DNA from: Litomosoides sigmodontis
Taxonomy: Eukaryota; Nematoda; Chromadorea; Rhabditida; Onchocercidae
Assembly (NCBI GenBank): GCA_963070105.1
Contig: OY718805.1
Location: 9,638,652-9,702,651 of the forward strand
Length of the DNA: 64,000 bases
Reading direction: 5' to 3'
Positions 51,601-64,000 of this stretch are shown one piece after another (the stretch's first letter is position 1; each line of letters starts with the position of its first letter). The notes under the pieces were generated by a model that worked only from the letters and a program-made list of their open reading frames with translations, was not told where the DNA came from and made no database searches. The position numbers were made by a program, and so were the translations under genes.

Positions 51601-52378
51601 GCATGATTTGCATCTACAAGCATCACTTGAAAACCGTTCATTTTATGCCAGACATTTAAATCTAACGGCCGAAACAATTTGTCCGAGATATTGCACAATC
51701 TTCTTCGATCGCTTATTACAGGTAGCAATTTAGCCGTCGTCTGCGAACAATATATTTCATCGATTTGCAATTTGCCCTATAAAATTACTTTTGAACTATA
51801 TGTTAGAAAGCACCACTAAATGGGTAAATTGGTAACAATTCGACACAATCAATAGCATACTTCGGAGCTTCTTCACAGGTTCTGCTTATGACCAATAAAT
51901 ATTAAAACCATTGCTTGAAGAATATTTTCAAACTAAATTTCCATTTCGCCAGAATTAATACGTGTGAAAAAACGCATGTATGTCTATCGATCATCATTAT
52001 TTCACTCAACGCGCTCCTAATGTAAGCAGTTTAAACTAAATTTCGAGTAATCCAATTGGGAAAAAGATTCAGATGAATGTTTACTATTTTCAATTTGAAA
52101 TTTCGAAATGTCGAATCTTTTTCAAACATCAAAAAAACAATTTTTCCTTTACACACATACAAATAGTATGCAGTCAGATAGATAACATGGGAAAATATCA
52201 AACTTACCTATTTTAACATTTAGTGCAAAAATCCAGGTAAACTTACAGTTAACTTCCGGCAATGACGAGAATGAGCACTGGAAAGGAAACAATACTTGAC
52301 ATCCGGAATGGTGACAAATCGATCAATTGCAATAAAATTGTTGATTACCAAACCTGCTGGTCCAGTTGAAAAAATCAT
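48670..52378 (-). CDS. SNM1/Apollo-like metallo-beta-lactamase/beta-CASP protein with altered metal-binding motifs
   Basis: Eight minus-strand exons sum exactly to 622 aa: 52247-52378, 51471-51776, 50983-51189, 50583-50692, 50303-50389, 49873-50109, 48918-49537, 48670-48839. The order of blocks follows Apollo/SNM1B (DCLRE1B): FLSSAHSRHCRKL aligns with FLSHMHSDHTVGL, LVDANHAPGAVMLIIEG with LLDANHCPGSVMFLFEG, RILYTGFFRA with TILYTGDFRY, ILGLTDYFS with LLGLADVFT, and IRYSDHCSSAELQSFL with IPYSDHSSYSELRAFV. Apollo is a 5'-3' exonuclease that protects telomeres and repairs crosslinks. Here the first His (Ser34) and the Asp (Arg38) of HxHxDH and the Asp of TGDFR (Phe127) are replaced, so nuclease activity is doubtful. 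A ~260-residue acidic C-terminal region (residues ~361-622) is unrecognised. There is no N-terminal OB fold as in C. elegans MRT-1. Family membership is strong; function is inferred. Confidence 0.82.
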
Positions 52379-53713
52379 CCTAGTTCGTCTCTAACAAATC
52401 CAATTTTAACTTGTCCGTCAAATTTCCGCAAGTGAAAGTCAAAAATTTGGATCTAAACGATGCCACATAAACTGGCCTATATTTAGAACAAATAAGACGT
52501 TCAGCAGATATTTAAATTCAACTTCTCCTTACTAATAGAATATTTCGAAATGCTGACGGAAGCAACAAATGCAACAGATAATTTCAAAGTGCTCGTACAA
52601 AAGCTATCGTCAGGAATCTGTGGAGAAGTTAGAACGATTAGAATAAAAAAAGCAAAAAGTGTCAAGTCAAATTCGGAAATAAATTATTCTCGAAATTGCA
52701 TGAGAATTTGGTTGCATTGAAATTAAAAGAAATCAACATCAAAATGATGTATTGTTGCATTGCCGTAAACGATTGTCTTTTCATAACAGAGTCATAACAA
52801 CAGTTAGTAAGTGTCTGTCCCTTTAAAATAATCATTCACATCTCCTTCTATTGAAGCTGATGTTTAAATTCAAACACAATTGTAACTTTTGAAAATTTTA
52901 AATTTTTTGAAAAATGCAAAACTTATGAAACAGCCCTTTATTATTAACTTGAAGGCAAATCACAACGCAAAAATCCTTCTAAAATTTTCATCGTACAAAC
53001 TGGTAGAGATATATTCATTACATACATACGTGCATATAGCAATACAATACCTTTTAATTATCGAAATTGAAATTTCAGAATGACGCGAGACGAAACAGTT
53101 ACAAAAGGGGGCCGTCGGCTGGAGCGGCGTGCCGTGTTACGAGCTGTTTTTTTTTTAGCTAATTGATGATGTAATTGCTTTGTTGTACCGTCCACTTTGC
53201 TCTCACTGCATGTATTGGGCGAGGTTTTATCAGCGATTAGGAAGGAATGTTGATAAGAATGATGAGCAATTCAGCATGGTTCTATTCCCTTTACTGCTTT
53301 GCAGTCGTAGAAATGCGAGAATTATCGTTTTGTAAATTCGACGTTAATATGCCAGTTCCGTGAAGCGACTGGATGATTCTCCTAATCATTCGCAGTTTTT
53401 TTTTTAATTATGAATTTTGAAAAATGAATTTGTGTTTTTTTTAAAACAAATACTCGATTGTTTGACACCAAACATTCGTGCTAAACGCGTGCCGTTTAAG
53501 TTCTAAACTGTTTTCTTGCAAGCAAATACTTGTCGAGGTCAAACGTTCGTCACGTTTTACTGATTTACGAATGATTAAATTTTTTCTGGTACCTTATTTC
53601 TTTTGCAGATTACTGATTGTGGATATCAAGTTCAAATTCATAACAGTAGTAAGAACACTACGAAACTAGATGCTTGTAGGACACAGAAGTATCTGCAATG
53701 AAGCACTTAGATA
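52379..53713. promoter_or_regulatory. divergent intergenic region, SNM1-like gene and nsy-1
   Basis: About 1.3 kb separate two head-to-head start codons and should contain both promoters and the nsy-1 5' UTR. Frames here (52889-53083, 53478-53669) are AT-rich and featureless. No specific element can be named. Confidence 0.4.
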
Positions 53714-56700
53714 ATGGCTGAACAACCGAATACGGACATTTGTCCAATACCGCTACCTCCTCGAACAGCACCACCGGGTGTCATTACTCGTGTACCGGCC
53801 TCCATCACTTCACCAATATCCACCGATAAATATGTTACAAATGCTGCGGCACATTTTGCCCGAAAACTTCAGGTCCGCTTTTTCTATTGAAACAAAAGAA
53901 TTGATATTTGTATTTTGGGGGAGCTTCATCTCGGTGAAATTTTTGCATGAACTTCAGGTAACAAATCCAGTTCAAAATGGAATTAGTGAAATGAGGGTTG
54001 CTTTCGTAGGAGCAACGCAAACAATAGAGTCGTTAAGTAAATCGTCTTCCTCAAGGATAGAAATGTTAAAAGAGGAGATAATTAGCCTGCTATAAAGATG
54101 AACGTAGGCATAAAAGTTTTAGGCATTAATATTGAGAGCAAAACAATAATTAGCGAAAGTTGAACCATGGTTTCAGATTTTCGGGGTATTTTCAGTTAAC
54201 TTTTATTTTGTACCGCATGTTTCGGACTCTTTATTCGAGCAGCTTCAAAAGTACAGTGATTGTCCCACATCTTATATTTTCAGATTGTACTGGTAATGGA
54301 TTTGAAGGCTGCAAAAAATATGAAGATACGTGAAATGGCTTGCAATGATGTTCAGAAGGTTGCGGATTCATTAAATGTTAATTTAACGGTGAGCACAAAC
54401 ACTTCATGCAATTTTTAAAAAAAAGTTTAAGCTCTGCAAATTTAATAGCATTGGTAACTTTAGGATATCAAGTCTTCTTGCTGTTGAAATTCATTTTTCT
54501 GGAGAGAATTGACCATTTATGAAGATCGATAAAGAATTTTTTTAAACATAGAAACGAAGGCTGTTGCTAGGATCATTTCAGCACTTAGATTTTGATCGCC
54601 TTGATTTTGGCGAAACAAATGCTCTTGATGTCTTTTATAATGCTGATGTCGCACTGGTAGATGTTTCCATTGCTCAGCAGCAACCGAGTCTTTGTTACCA
54701 TATTGGAGTACGTGAATCAATGGGGCAGTCATACAATATCATCTTGAGTGACGAAACTTCTGAATCACTTGTTAAAGCCCTTAAGGTTAACTTCATTTTA
54801 CTCATTTTTTTGTTTTTTCGTTAATATCGAACAGCTAATATATAAATAAAATAAAAGCAAAAGGCTTGTTGTACTGTCGCATCTTCTGACTCCTAGCTTC
54901 TTGATATATTTCCGACATAAATTATTTGCTGACTTTTTTTATGATTTAGGAAAAATATGCCTCAAACGTTTGCTATTATATAAAAACTCTTTTAATTTCT
55001 CTGCTATTCTGTAGAAAGTATTGGGTGCCTTGCGATTAAGAAAATCGAAAGATACTGCATTTTAGAAAACACTGGCCCACTTACCGCTAATAGCATACAT
55101 TTTGCCGAATGATAGTTCATCATTGGTGACGGTTGATAAAACGTCTAAAATTGAGAGTTTGTCTCAGTTGAAAAGCAACATTGATCAAATAGGTGAAAAG
55201 GTATGATTTTGTTTTTCCAAATTTCAGGAAGATTTTCTCGTATTTTTTTCCAGTTTTCAATTCTATTAACTGCTCTCTTTCAATATTATGTATATGAACA
55301 TGCCACATTTTCTGTAGCGAAGAGACGCTACAGTTTCTCTTTTTTGAATTGAATTACGTACAGTTTGTTTAGACATGGACCTTTCTTTCAATATGTACCA
55401 TAAAACTTTGCAACAGTTAATCAATCAGTTTTAGCCATATACCAAATGCGGACGTTTGGTAACATTTCGTTCACGGATGAAGCAAGCTTTAAAAAGTGTT
55501 CAAATTGAGGCTTCAGCGCATTCACGTGAAAAATTCTTGTCCGATCTTCGAAAGGCACGTGAAACTCAAGATGTTGCTGAAGCTAATCGTTTTCTCGATA
55601 AAATGAGGCATCGCCTGGACAATCCAGATGTACTGAGTATTGACACTCTTTATCAGTTTATGTTAAGCTACAGGTAAATTTGGATAACGATTTTTAGAAT
55701 TGCTATTTCCTTGGACATGGTATTTTTGCCATGTTTATCACAAAATATGTTTTTTTCGTAATTCACACCTTCATGGCTGGTTATCCAGTGCAAAAGATTT
55801 TATTAGTGCAGTTGTATTTTGAGCAAAAATATTTCAAAGATTTTTACAAATCGTAATATCAGTTATTAAACGGTTTGTATCATCCGCTCCCCAGCTGTAT
55901 TATCAATAATTTGGATTTTTTACTTTTAAAGTACATCATAATTTTCACGACGCCAATATCATTAATTTTACACTCTAATGCAGTAAAGTTTTATGGAGTG
56001 GTTGCTATGGTCATGTAGAACAACATACAGTTTTATTCAAGTATTAAGCCACTGAATATATGTTTTTGTTACGTAATTATTGTTTCTAGCTTGAGACATA
56101 TATCAGACTCATCAAGTGAAATTTTTGGACGGGATTTCAGGGATTATCAGAATTATGATGCCATGATAAGCCTTTACGATGATCTCAGCCGAATCGAGAA
56201 TTGCTCCATTGTAAATGCGCAGGCTATCCGCTTCCTTTACGCTTTTGCGCTTAATAGGTTATTAATTCAATCCATTCAATTCTAAATTCTCATTATGGAA
56301 CGGTGATGTTCTGATGCTCTGAGTTAGTGGGGTATGTACGTATGCAATATATGAAATGAATATTTTGGAGTAAGGTACTTGGTTTGTTATGATTAGTCCT
56401 GTGGCTTATTGAACTACCTGGAAATGTTTCACTTTATACATAGAAAGTGTCAATTTTAGCTGCTGCTGTGTGTAATAAGGTTTCTTTTTATGATTGTAAG
56501 AAGTCCAATTTCTCTTATTTGTTATCTGTTGGAAATTTATTGCACTTTTTTTAGACGTAACGAAGAAGGCGATCGTGATCGAGCTTTGCAAACGGTATTG
56601 CAAGTAACTTCCAGTTGTAACGATGGCACTGCTGTGTCGCCTGATATAATATGTTTAGCTGGACGTATCTACAAAGATAAATTTATTACCAGTAATTATG

Positions 56701-59700
56701 AAGATCGTGAATCATTGGACAAGGCAATTGAGTGGTATCGACGAGCATTCGATTTGTCACCCTTGGAATATTCTGGAATAAATTTGATAACATTGTTGCG
56801 TGCTCGTGGCGAAACATTTGAAAATAATAGTGAAATGCAACAAATTGGTATGTATAATTGCAAATTGTCATGGTAGCTTAACCTTTTGCTTTTTAACAGT
56901 ATAATGTGAATTGCCATGCTATGTTCATGTCTACAAGATCTTAGAAGATCTTGATCATTTTCGTGAACGAGTCAAAACACGTTGGTTATAATTTCTTTCA
57001 AGTCAGAAGTGCTAACCTACTGCTCAAACAATCAACAATCAATCATTATGGATAGTCAGGAGTCAATGGTTTTCTTTTATTAAATTACAGCTGTCGTGCT
57101 TAACAGTTTACTTGGAAGAAAGGGCGCTTTAGCAAATTTAACCGAGTACTGGGATGTGGCTACATATTTCGAGGTTTCGGTATTAGCTGACGATTATCCC
57201 AAAGCATGTCAGGCAGCATTGAAAATGGCAATTTTGAAACCACCCATCTGGTAAGAGGACCAACTTTTCGAAAAATCATTTCATTAAATATTCTGGTCAT
57301 ATCTAATAACTGCTCTTACTTGTTGTTACAATAATTTATAACTTGCTGTACATCTCAGTTGTTTTGAACCGGTATTGCAGAGCCTTATTGCTCATATTCT
57401 GACCCATCGGCAGTACTTTTTGAGTAACAAAAGGAGGCAGTGAATAGCAAAGATCTTTAATTTGACAGTATGAGTTATCTTTAACTGAACTTCATTACTC
57501 ATGATAGATTTTTCTTACGAAAGGTTTTTGAAATCAACAATGGAGAATATAAAATTGTTGAATCGTTGCGCAGCAACAATGTCACCGGTGGAAAAAGAAA
57601 AACAGCAGTTTTTGTTTTGGTCAGAATTTTTCATGGAAGCTATAGATTCGGAAGAGGAAATTGTTTGCGGGCGTTTCCCAGTTCTTATCCAAGAAGTTAC
57701 AAAGGTTATTTTTTTATCTTCCTTTTATGGTTCATTTTATTCATGTCACTTTTAAAGTTTTGATTTTCAATTATTGATTTTTTTGATGTATACATTTCCT
57801 CTCTTATATCAGATTCGGAACACGTCAGTTTGATTTTGTATCAGACAATAAGCAATGTACTTATTCTATTCAGTTTTATTTCAGCAGTACACACCTAGTT
57901 TTTTGACGTTAAATGTAAGCGAAGGTTCTATAATTCTCAGTCACGTGCTAGAGAGTAGTCAACAAAAGAAACCTCCACCGGGTAAGATATCATCCTTTTT
58001 TGTGATTGTGAAGATATAATTTTTTTTGTGAACAAAAATTGATAACAGAGTTTTGCTAAATTCAGCTGTCAGTTTTTGGCAGGTGAAAAGATTCTCGTTT
58101 TTTAAATATGCTGGTGGATTCTTACAGGTGTGCACAAGCAGTGAATATTAGCAGACTAAATCTTTAACAATTCTAGAAATGACTGATTACGTATGTATGG
58201 AATGCGCAATGTCTTGCATATTGCGATCACATGTATATCTAGTTTTAGCATTTGCATATACCATTTTCTTCTATAGGCATCCATCGGTGGCATTTTACTG
58301 CTGCCAATATTAAGGCGGTTTCTGCATCTAAACGTGATGATCGTTCAATGTTTCTTTACGTACACGAAAATTCAGATGATTTCAACTTGGTGTTTCCGTC
58401 GGCTGCTCACTGCAATAAGTGTCTTTATTGTTCTTACAATCTTAGTTATTTCTGTGCCGAATTGGTTTTTTGATGTCAAATTTTTGTAGAGTGATGGCTT
58501 CGTTGATCGAAATGATTAATGAATTGGATGGTAATGCAGGCCGTGTTTTGCACGACTGTGAGGCACAGAATCGCTTGGAGGTATGCAGTAATATTAGACT
58601 TCATTGTCTGATAACTTGTAGCACTGTATTTTCCAATCCCAATGAGTGATATTGCAGTTCGAATATGAATTAACAAACAGTGGTGATCGTGTAGTGCTTG
58701 GACGTGGAACATATGGCGTTGTATATGCTGGGAGAGATCTGTCAACTCAAAGGTAAGTTAGCGAATTCGAGATTATTTTTTGTCATTTACATAAAATGTT
58801 TGAAATGTGCATCAAAGGCATCTCCCAAAGTGCAACTTGCGCTGTATAACTGTCACACACTTATATGTATTTCACTATTTCACTATTAAGATCTCATTCA
58901 GCGTATTTACAGCCTAGTTCCGATGGTGTTAGTGAATCAGTTATGAATCATTTTTGACTAACATGGGTATTTTACCACCCTTCCTCGGTTCTTTTATGTT
59001 TTATGAGTTAATTCAGAGCAGTGTATTTTTTGTTATAGAAGATCCCGTTGTGCTGTTTGATTCTAAATACTGCAAAGGTTTTCAAGAACTGATTTAAACT
59101 CTTAATATATAATAGATCGATAGTGGTAAAAGAAGTCGAAGTTAAAAATGAAGAGGAAGTGCAACCGTTAATGGAAGAGATTCAATTACATTCGACTCTT
59201 TCACATCAGAACATTGTCCAGTATCTTGGATGTAAACTTGTTAAAAAGGATCAGGGGAACGACATTTTTCAAATCATCATGGAACAAGTCCCTGGTGGTA
59301 AGTGAAATTAAGGTCGACATCAAGAAACTTTGAAACCTCAAATTTCTACTGAAATCTCCCGGGGGAGACATTTTACAGGCAGTTTGAGTTCGTTGTTGCG
59401 AAGCAAATGGGGTCCATTATTAGATAATGAGAAAACAATGGCTATATATGGTAGACAGATACTCGATGGTTTGCGCTATTTGGTATGTGTTACGACATTT
59501 TGTGTTTATAAAAATGTTGAGACATTTTTGAGACATCCGTAATTTGGGTTCATGTTTTGCTTTTTATCATTTGATACATAAAAAAGCTGTTTTAAAATAT
59601 TTGATTGTTTGACTTTTTCACACAAATTATTCACGGCTTTTCATTTTTTGGAACATCACGTAGGTAGGGTGTGTTACGATTTCATCATAACTTTCTTGAT

Positions 59701-62700
59701 ATTGAAATATGGCAGTAAACCTAAATGCAGCAACTGCTGTCCTCACGCTCTTTCCTTTAGTTCGAATTTTTAAAACTTTTGCTTTTATAGTTATACGGAA
59801 TACTGTTGCAGCACGATCAGAAAATAGTTCACCGTGATATAAAAGGCGATAATGTGTTAGTGAATACCTACAGTGGTGTTTGTAAAATATCTGATTTTGG
59901 CACATGCAAGAGATTGGCTGGTTTGAATCCAGTAACGGAAACGTTCACTGGAACCTTGCAATATATGGCTCCAGAGGTAACCTTTTTATCAAGAAGAGTT
60001 ATTTATATTCTATTAATTGACTTTTGCTTACATCCTCGTTTGCCCATGTGTTTCTATTCTTCGACAACCGGAGCGATTGCATGCATTAATACTAGAATTG
60101 TTATCAGACTGCAGGTGGTACAACGATGTGGACTTGATACGTATATGGTCATTCACTTCAATGAATTCTTCATTCATTTTTATTTAGGTAATTGATCATG
60201 GACAACGCGGCTATGGTGCTCCAGCGGATATCTGGAGTTTTGGTTGTACAATGGTTGAAATGGCGACGGGACGGCCACCGTTTGTTGAATTGGGCTCACC
60301 GCAAGCAGCAATGTTCAAGGTTGGAATGTTCAAAACTCATCCACCAATACCTGATGGTTTGAGCGAACGGTGCAAACGGTTTATTTTAAGGTGTGAAATT
60401 TGTTTGTTAAGGTAGTGTGGGGTAGAGAGGTACATTCAAGTATGAACCACAAAAATCATTGTACTGCAGTCTCTTAAAAATAGTCTTGTTAAAATTAAAT
60501 TATTCTGACATTCTATGTAACCTGTTCGGATTAGAACCACTGTATACAATTCAAAAAACCACAACTCTTGTGTTAAAGCAATCTAATCTATTGTCCTTAA
60601 TTCATATTTCATGTATGATTTTCATTATACTTGCTGTATTGCTTGGATTATTTACAGATGTTTTGAACCTGATCCAAGGAAACGAGCAACAGCAGCAGAA
60701 TTACTAATGGATCCGTTTATACAGCACTTAATACCGCATTCGTACCTTTTTCTTTTTACTGTTAAAAAAAGTTTTACTAACTTTTTTTTAATATAAAAGA
60801 TGTGATTTATTTATTACTAATCCATCATAAAAATATTTTTTTATTTCAGGAATCGAACTGGAAGTGCTAATAAAAAACATTTCGAAGCATGGAAATATAA
60901 TCGAGGTAAGCTTGTTCGTTCTAAATATCTGCGGACAACATTTCAGTTCTAAAGCTGAAAGATGTCGCTTAAGTGAATTGAGTATTGAATTTATAGTTCT
61001 GTGTTCCTTACACTATTGTTACTTGAATAGGATGACGTTACTCATATTAATGTGTTTGATAATAGTATTAAAATTAGTCTTTCATTCTCTAAAATTATAA
61101 ATGTAGTTGCAGAAATGCAACGTTCTGTGTCATATATGGGTACGCAAGCCGAAACAAGTAAAGATGTCGAAACGGCGAAAAATTTGCATTTGTTAATTGA
61201 AAGTGCAACAGCTCCACGTCTTGCATCATATCAACAGGATCAGAGCACCGTCAGTCCAAATTCGTGCAATTTACAACTAAGTCAGCCCTCATCACCAGTT
61301 ATTGGTAATCGTTCCATATATAACTTTTTTTAGGACTTTTTTTTTGCTAAATTACTTGTTTGATTTAAATTCTCTAGGAAATTATTATCATATTTTCGGA
61401 TGAAAAGAACAAAAGCTGGTGTATTTTTGCAGATGATAGTACTTATTCGCCATTGAATTCATCGTCACTATTTGGTAGTCTTTCGGTGAATGGAGTCGTC
61501 CCATCGTTTACAAATCCTAGTTCGTTAAATCGAACTGCTTCCGATGAAAGTGGAATGTCTTCGCGTTTCTTTATGCTTAAGAAGGATTCCGAACGGCGCA
61601 ACACTTTAGCGCGTTTCATGTTGGATTATAAAATTGAAGTATTTTTTTCTTTCTTATCGATGTATGAAGATAGATTGCAAAAAACCAAAACATTTATTGA
61701 AGGTACAAAGAAAGGATTTAAATACTATCAAATCTGAACTGTCCAGTTATGACCTTACCATGCCTGTCTTTTTATGAATTTATGCGCACATTATATGTTT
61801 CGGCATCTGTAATCTTTTCAAATGTTGTGGATTATTTACTGTTAATTCTTTTTTTTCCAGATCATTGATAACTGGTATGAGCATCTTACAAAGAGTCAAC
61901 TTACGGGTGATTTAGTTGTCACAAAAGTAAGTTATTGATTGTCGAAAGAATATTTACTGGCAATGAATGAAGTAATAGGCATGAACTTTAATCATGTTCC
62001 AATAAGTTGTTGAAATGTATTGTCCAATGCGAAGACTTTTAGGAGATGCTGCTAACTTTGCTGCTTGGAATGCGTAGTTATTTATTTTCAAAGGATACAG
62101 CTCCTATTCAGGTATGTCATGCATTTTTTTTCTTCTGAAACCTGAAAACATTACAAATGATGCTTAAAGCAGTGTGAGTTTATTGACCAATAGTGCACAA
62201 AATCGTGTATGTTAGCTTTGAAGTTTGCGCGTCCCTTTCAGGAAACTACAAAAAATAGAGCCCATGTTATTTGCTATGAAGCGCTATCTAATGTTGATTG
62301 CGTGAATTAAAATTCCTTGAGATTTTTGGAATATTTATGATTCGTTTTCAGGATGCAATTGATACGGTTCGAGCGCAGCTTGATTTCGAGCCGTCCGCAA
62401 TATCACAAGTTAATCTCGCTTTGTATGGTTTTTCAGAAGCAGTGCAACCTTCACTTCGGCAACAAACCATCAAACCACATTGGATTTTTGCTCTCGATAA
62501 CCTAATACGCAGCGCTGTGCAAGCTGCTGTTAGTATTCTTTCGCCAGGTATGATCTTCATACAACGGATTAATGTGCCTCTGCCTTATGAGACAGCGATA
62601 TATACACTTTCACACAAATGTTTCCCAACTCATTCACTTACACAACTTTTTAAAAATATACCACTATTATTATTTCAGGTATTTGATGTAGAATTTTTTA

Positions 62701-64000
62701 AGAAAATTTTCTGCTATATATACCATATGGATTGCTAAAATTTTTTAGATTTTCTGGTTTGACTGGAAAAAGCATTAAGTGTTTTGCTGTCAGTGTATGT
62801 GACTGTGATCGAAAAGGTGTAAATCTGGGTTTTTGAGGGGAGTTTATCATTCACATTTATTTATACTTCAGATCTGTCAGCAATGCTGTCGGTTCAGGAT
62901 GCACCGGGTAATCGTATGTCATCGATATCTCGTGAAAGTGGCGGCTCTCATAGTGAACATTCAACTGTGGATAGCCAGTCTTGTTCGGTATCCCGTGGCA
63001 TTACGCGAGAAGCCATGTGGGGTAATTTTTCACCAGAAATGAGAAAAGAGATGCGGGCGCTAGTTGATGAAAATAGAAGGTAAAATCGATCATCTTTGTT
63101 TCCATTCCTGTGCTCAAGTAAAAATATTTTTCGGTCGTGGTTTTTGGAGAATCCTGTATTTCAGTTCATTGTTTTTCAATCTGTCCGTTTTTTGCTTCAA
63201 TTTATTAACAAATCGTTTTTTCCAGATTATTTGAGGAATTAGTTGCCGTTGAACGTGAATACAACGAATTGCTCCAGACAACTCTTAAGGAGAAAAGGTT
63301 GCGTGTGAAACGTTTATCTGATTTGTTGTCCTCGAATGATAATATGCCGGGCAATCAGCAACTGCTAGCACTACCATCACTGCCGTCTGGTTTTCCTTTA
63401 TCGTCTTTGGTATTGCAAAACAAAACAGGTTCTAAATCTTCACCAATGTGCGCACTGGGTAGTTTTCACTCCTTGGAACACGAAACATTCAATCGTGCTG
63501 AGAGTTCGTAAGTCGTTCATTTCCTATTTGCTAAAATTGAGGGATACAAATCGTCGTAACATATCATCGTACATGTTCCAAGTTATATCTTCACTATGTT
63601 TTAAGAAATGTTCGAGATGATGAGTTAGCAGAGTGGTTACGTTCTTTTGGATGCGATGATATTACAGTCGGACGAATTCAAGAGGAAGAATACACGAAAC
63701 AAGATCTTCTTGACTTTGTCACTCGAGAAGACTTGATGAGACTTAATCTGAGGTATGTCATGCTAGCGTTAATAAAAGGAATGGAAAGGGAGGAAGATGA
63801 CTTCTCGAGTTGGCTTGTCATAAATGGAAAAATATAGGAGTCCGCTATCATTTTAGTATAATTTTAACTAATCTCAGCTGCTTATAGTAAAAGCGGATCC
63901 TACTTCCTTTTGTTGTGAAAGAATAAGTTGGATGAATTAGAAGAGAATGACTTTTTAATTATGTTAGATTTTTGTATTTCACAGAGGTGGTATAGTGTGT
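53714..64000 (+). CDS. nsy-1: ASK-family MAP kinase kinase kinase NSY-1 (3' end outside window)
   Basis: Twenty-nine exons from 53714 onward give 1428 codons before the window ends in the last block (RGGIVC). Exon starts include 53958, 54284, 54582, 55066, 55435, 56090, 56555, 57091, 57524, 57885, 58277, 58490, 58658, 59116, 59379, 59812, 60188, 60658, 62352 and 63606. The N-terminal thioredoxin-binding-like region is present ([33 protein letters not shown]). A TPR/PH-like regulatory region follows ([20 protein letters not shown]). The kinase domain lies at residues ~676-945 with [33 protein letters not shown] and APE all intact. After it come the conserved ASK block [14 protein letters not shown], a regulatory domain ([17 protein letters not shown]), a coiled coil and the C-terminal SAM domain ([19 protein letters not shown]). 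In C. elegans NSY-1 drives SEK-1 and PMK-1 p38 in innate immunity and specifies AWC asymmetry. The exon 10 acceptor (GAAAG at 57523) is non-canonical but fixed by homology. Confidence 0.93.

Noticed and set aside
1..64000. Search for operon-like clusters, CRISPR, transposase genes, tRNA or horizontally acquired genes
   Set aside because: All recognised genes are intron-bearing animal genes with long spacers; no bacterial-type gene, no transposase motif and no tRNA box pair was seen by eye. Infernal/tRNAscan and RepeatMasker runs would be decisive.

Overview
This window is eukaryotic DNA from a nematode, most likely a parasitic clade III (filarial-type) worm. The evidence is an AT-rich sequence, introns mostly 70-800 bp with TTTCAG/TTTTAG acceptors, 3' splice-like sites just before several start codons (consistent with spliced-leader addition), and gene content whose closest named relatives are Caenorhabditis genes (syd-1, mks-3, aka-1, prp-38, nsy-1). 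Species assignment is inference. I found no CRISPR array, no tRNA or rRNA and no intact transposon. All gene models were assembled by hand from reading frames, GT/AG sites and codon phase. Six models sum to exact multiples of three along their whole length (mks-3, aka-1, the PTB-SH2 adaptor, prp-38, the MSP-domain gene and the SNM1-like gene). GSKIP also does, with one donor uncertain.

Layout. 152-2549 (+): the C2 and RhoGAP-like 3' end of syd-1. 4787-10806 (+): meckelin (mks-3/TMEM67), complete, with a 114-bp minisatellite in its last intron. 12863-20535 (+): a complete SARA/endofin-type FYVE protein (aka-1 family). 21271-31220 (-): a PTB-SH2 adaptor of SH2D5/Shc architecture spread over 10 kb. 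31221-37017: a long simple-repeat-rich intergenic stretch. 37018-38078 (-): GSKIP. 39183-41154 (+): splicing factor prp-38, head-to-head with GSKIP. 41486-42861 (-): a small MSP-domain protein. 44184-47393 (+): a tetraspanin. 48670-52378 (-): an SNM1/Apollo-like metallo-beta-lactamase protein that has lost key metal ligands. 53714 to the window end (+): the ASK-type MAP3K nsy-1, missing only its last codons.

These are separate housekeeping, signalling and neuronal genes rather than an operon or a defence island. There are three convergent pairs (aka-1/PTB-SH2, prp-38/MSP, tetraspanin/SNM1-like) and two divergent pairs (GSKIP/prp-38, SNM1-like/nsy-1). The most interesting observation is the SNM1-family protein whose HxHxDH and TGDFR motifs are changed at three metal-binding positions. 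Next come the apparent loss of the arginine finger in SYD-1, a retained phosphotyrosine-binding arginine in the SH2D5-like adaptor, a foldback hairpin with 37-nt arms, an A-B-A-B minisatellite, and unassigned exon-like segments near 43 kb.
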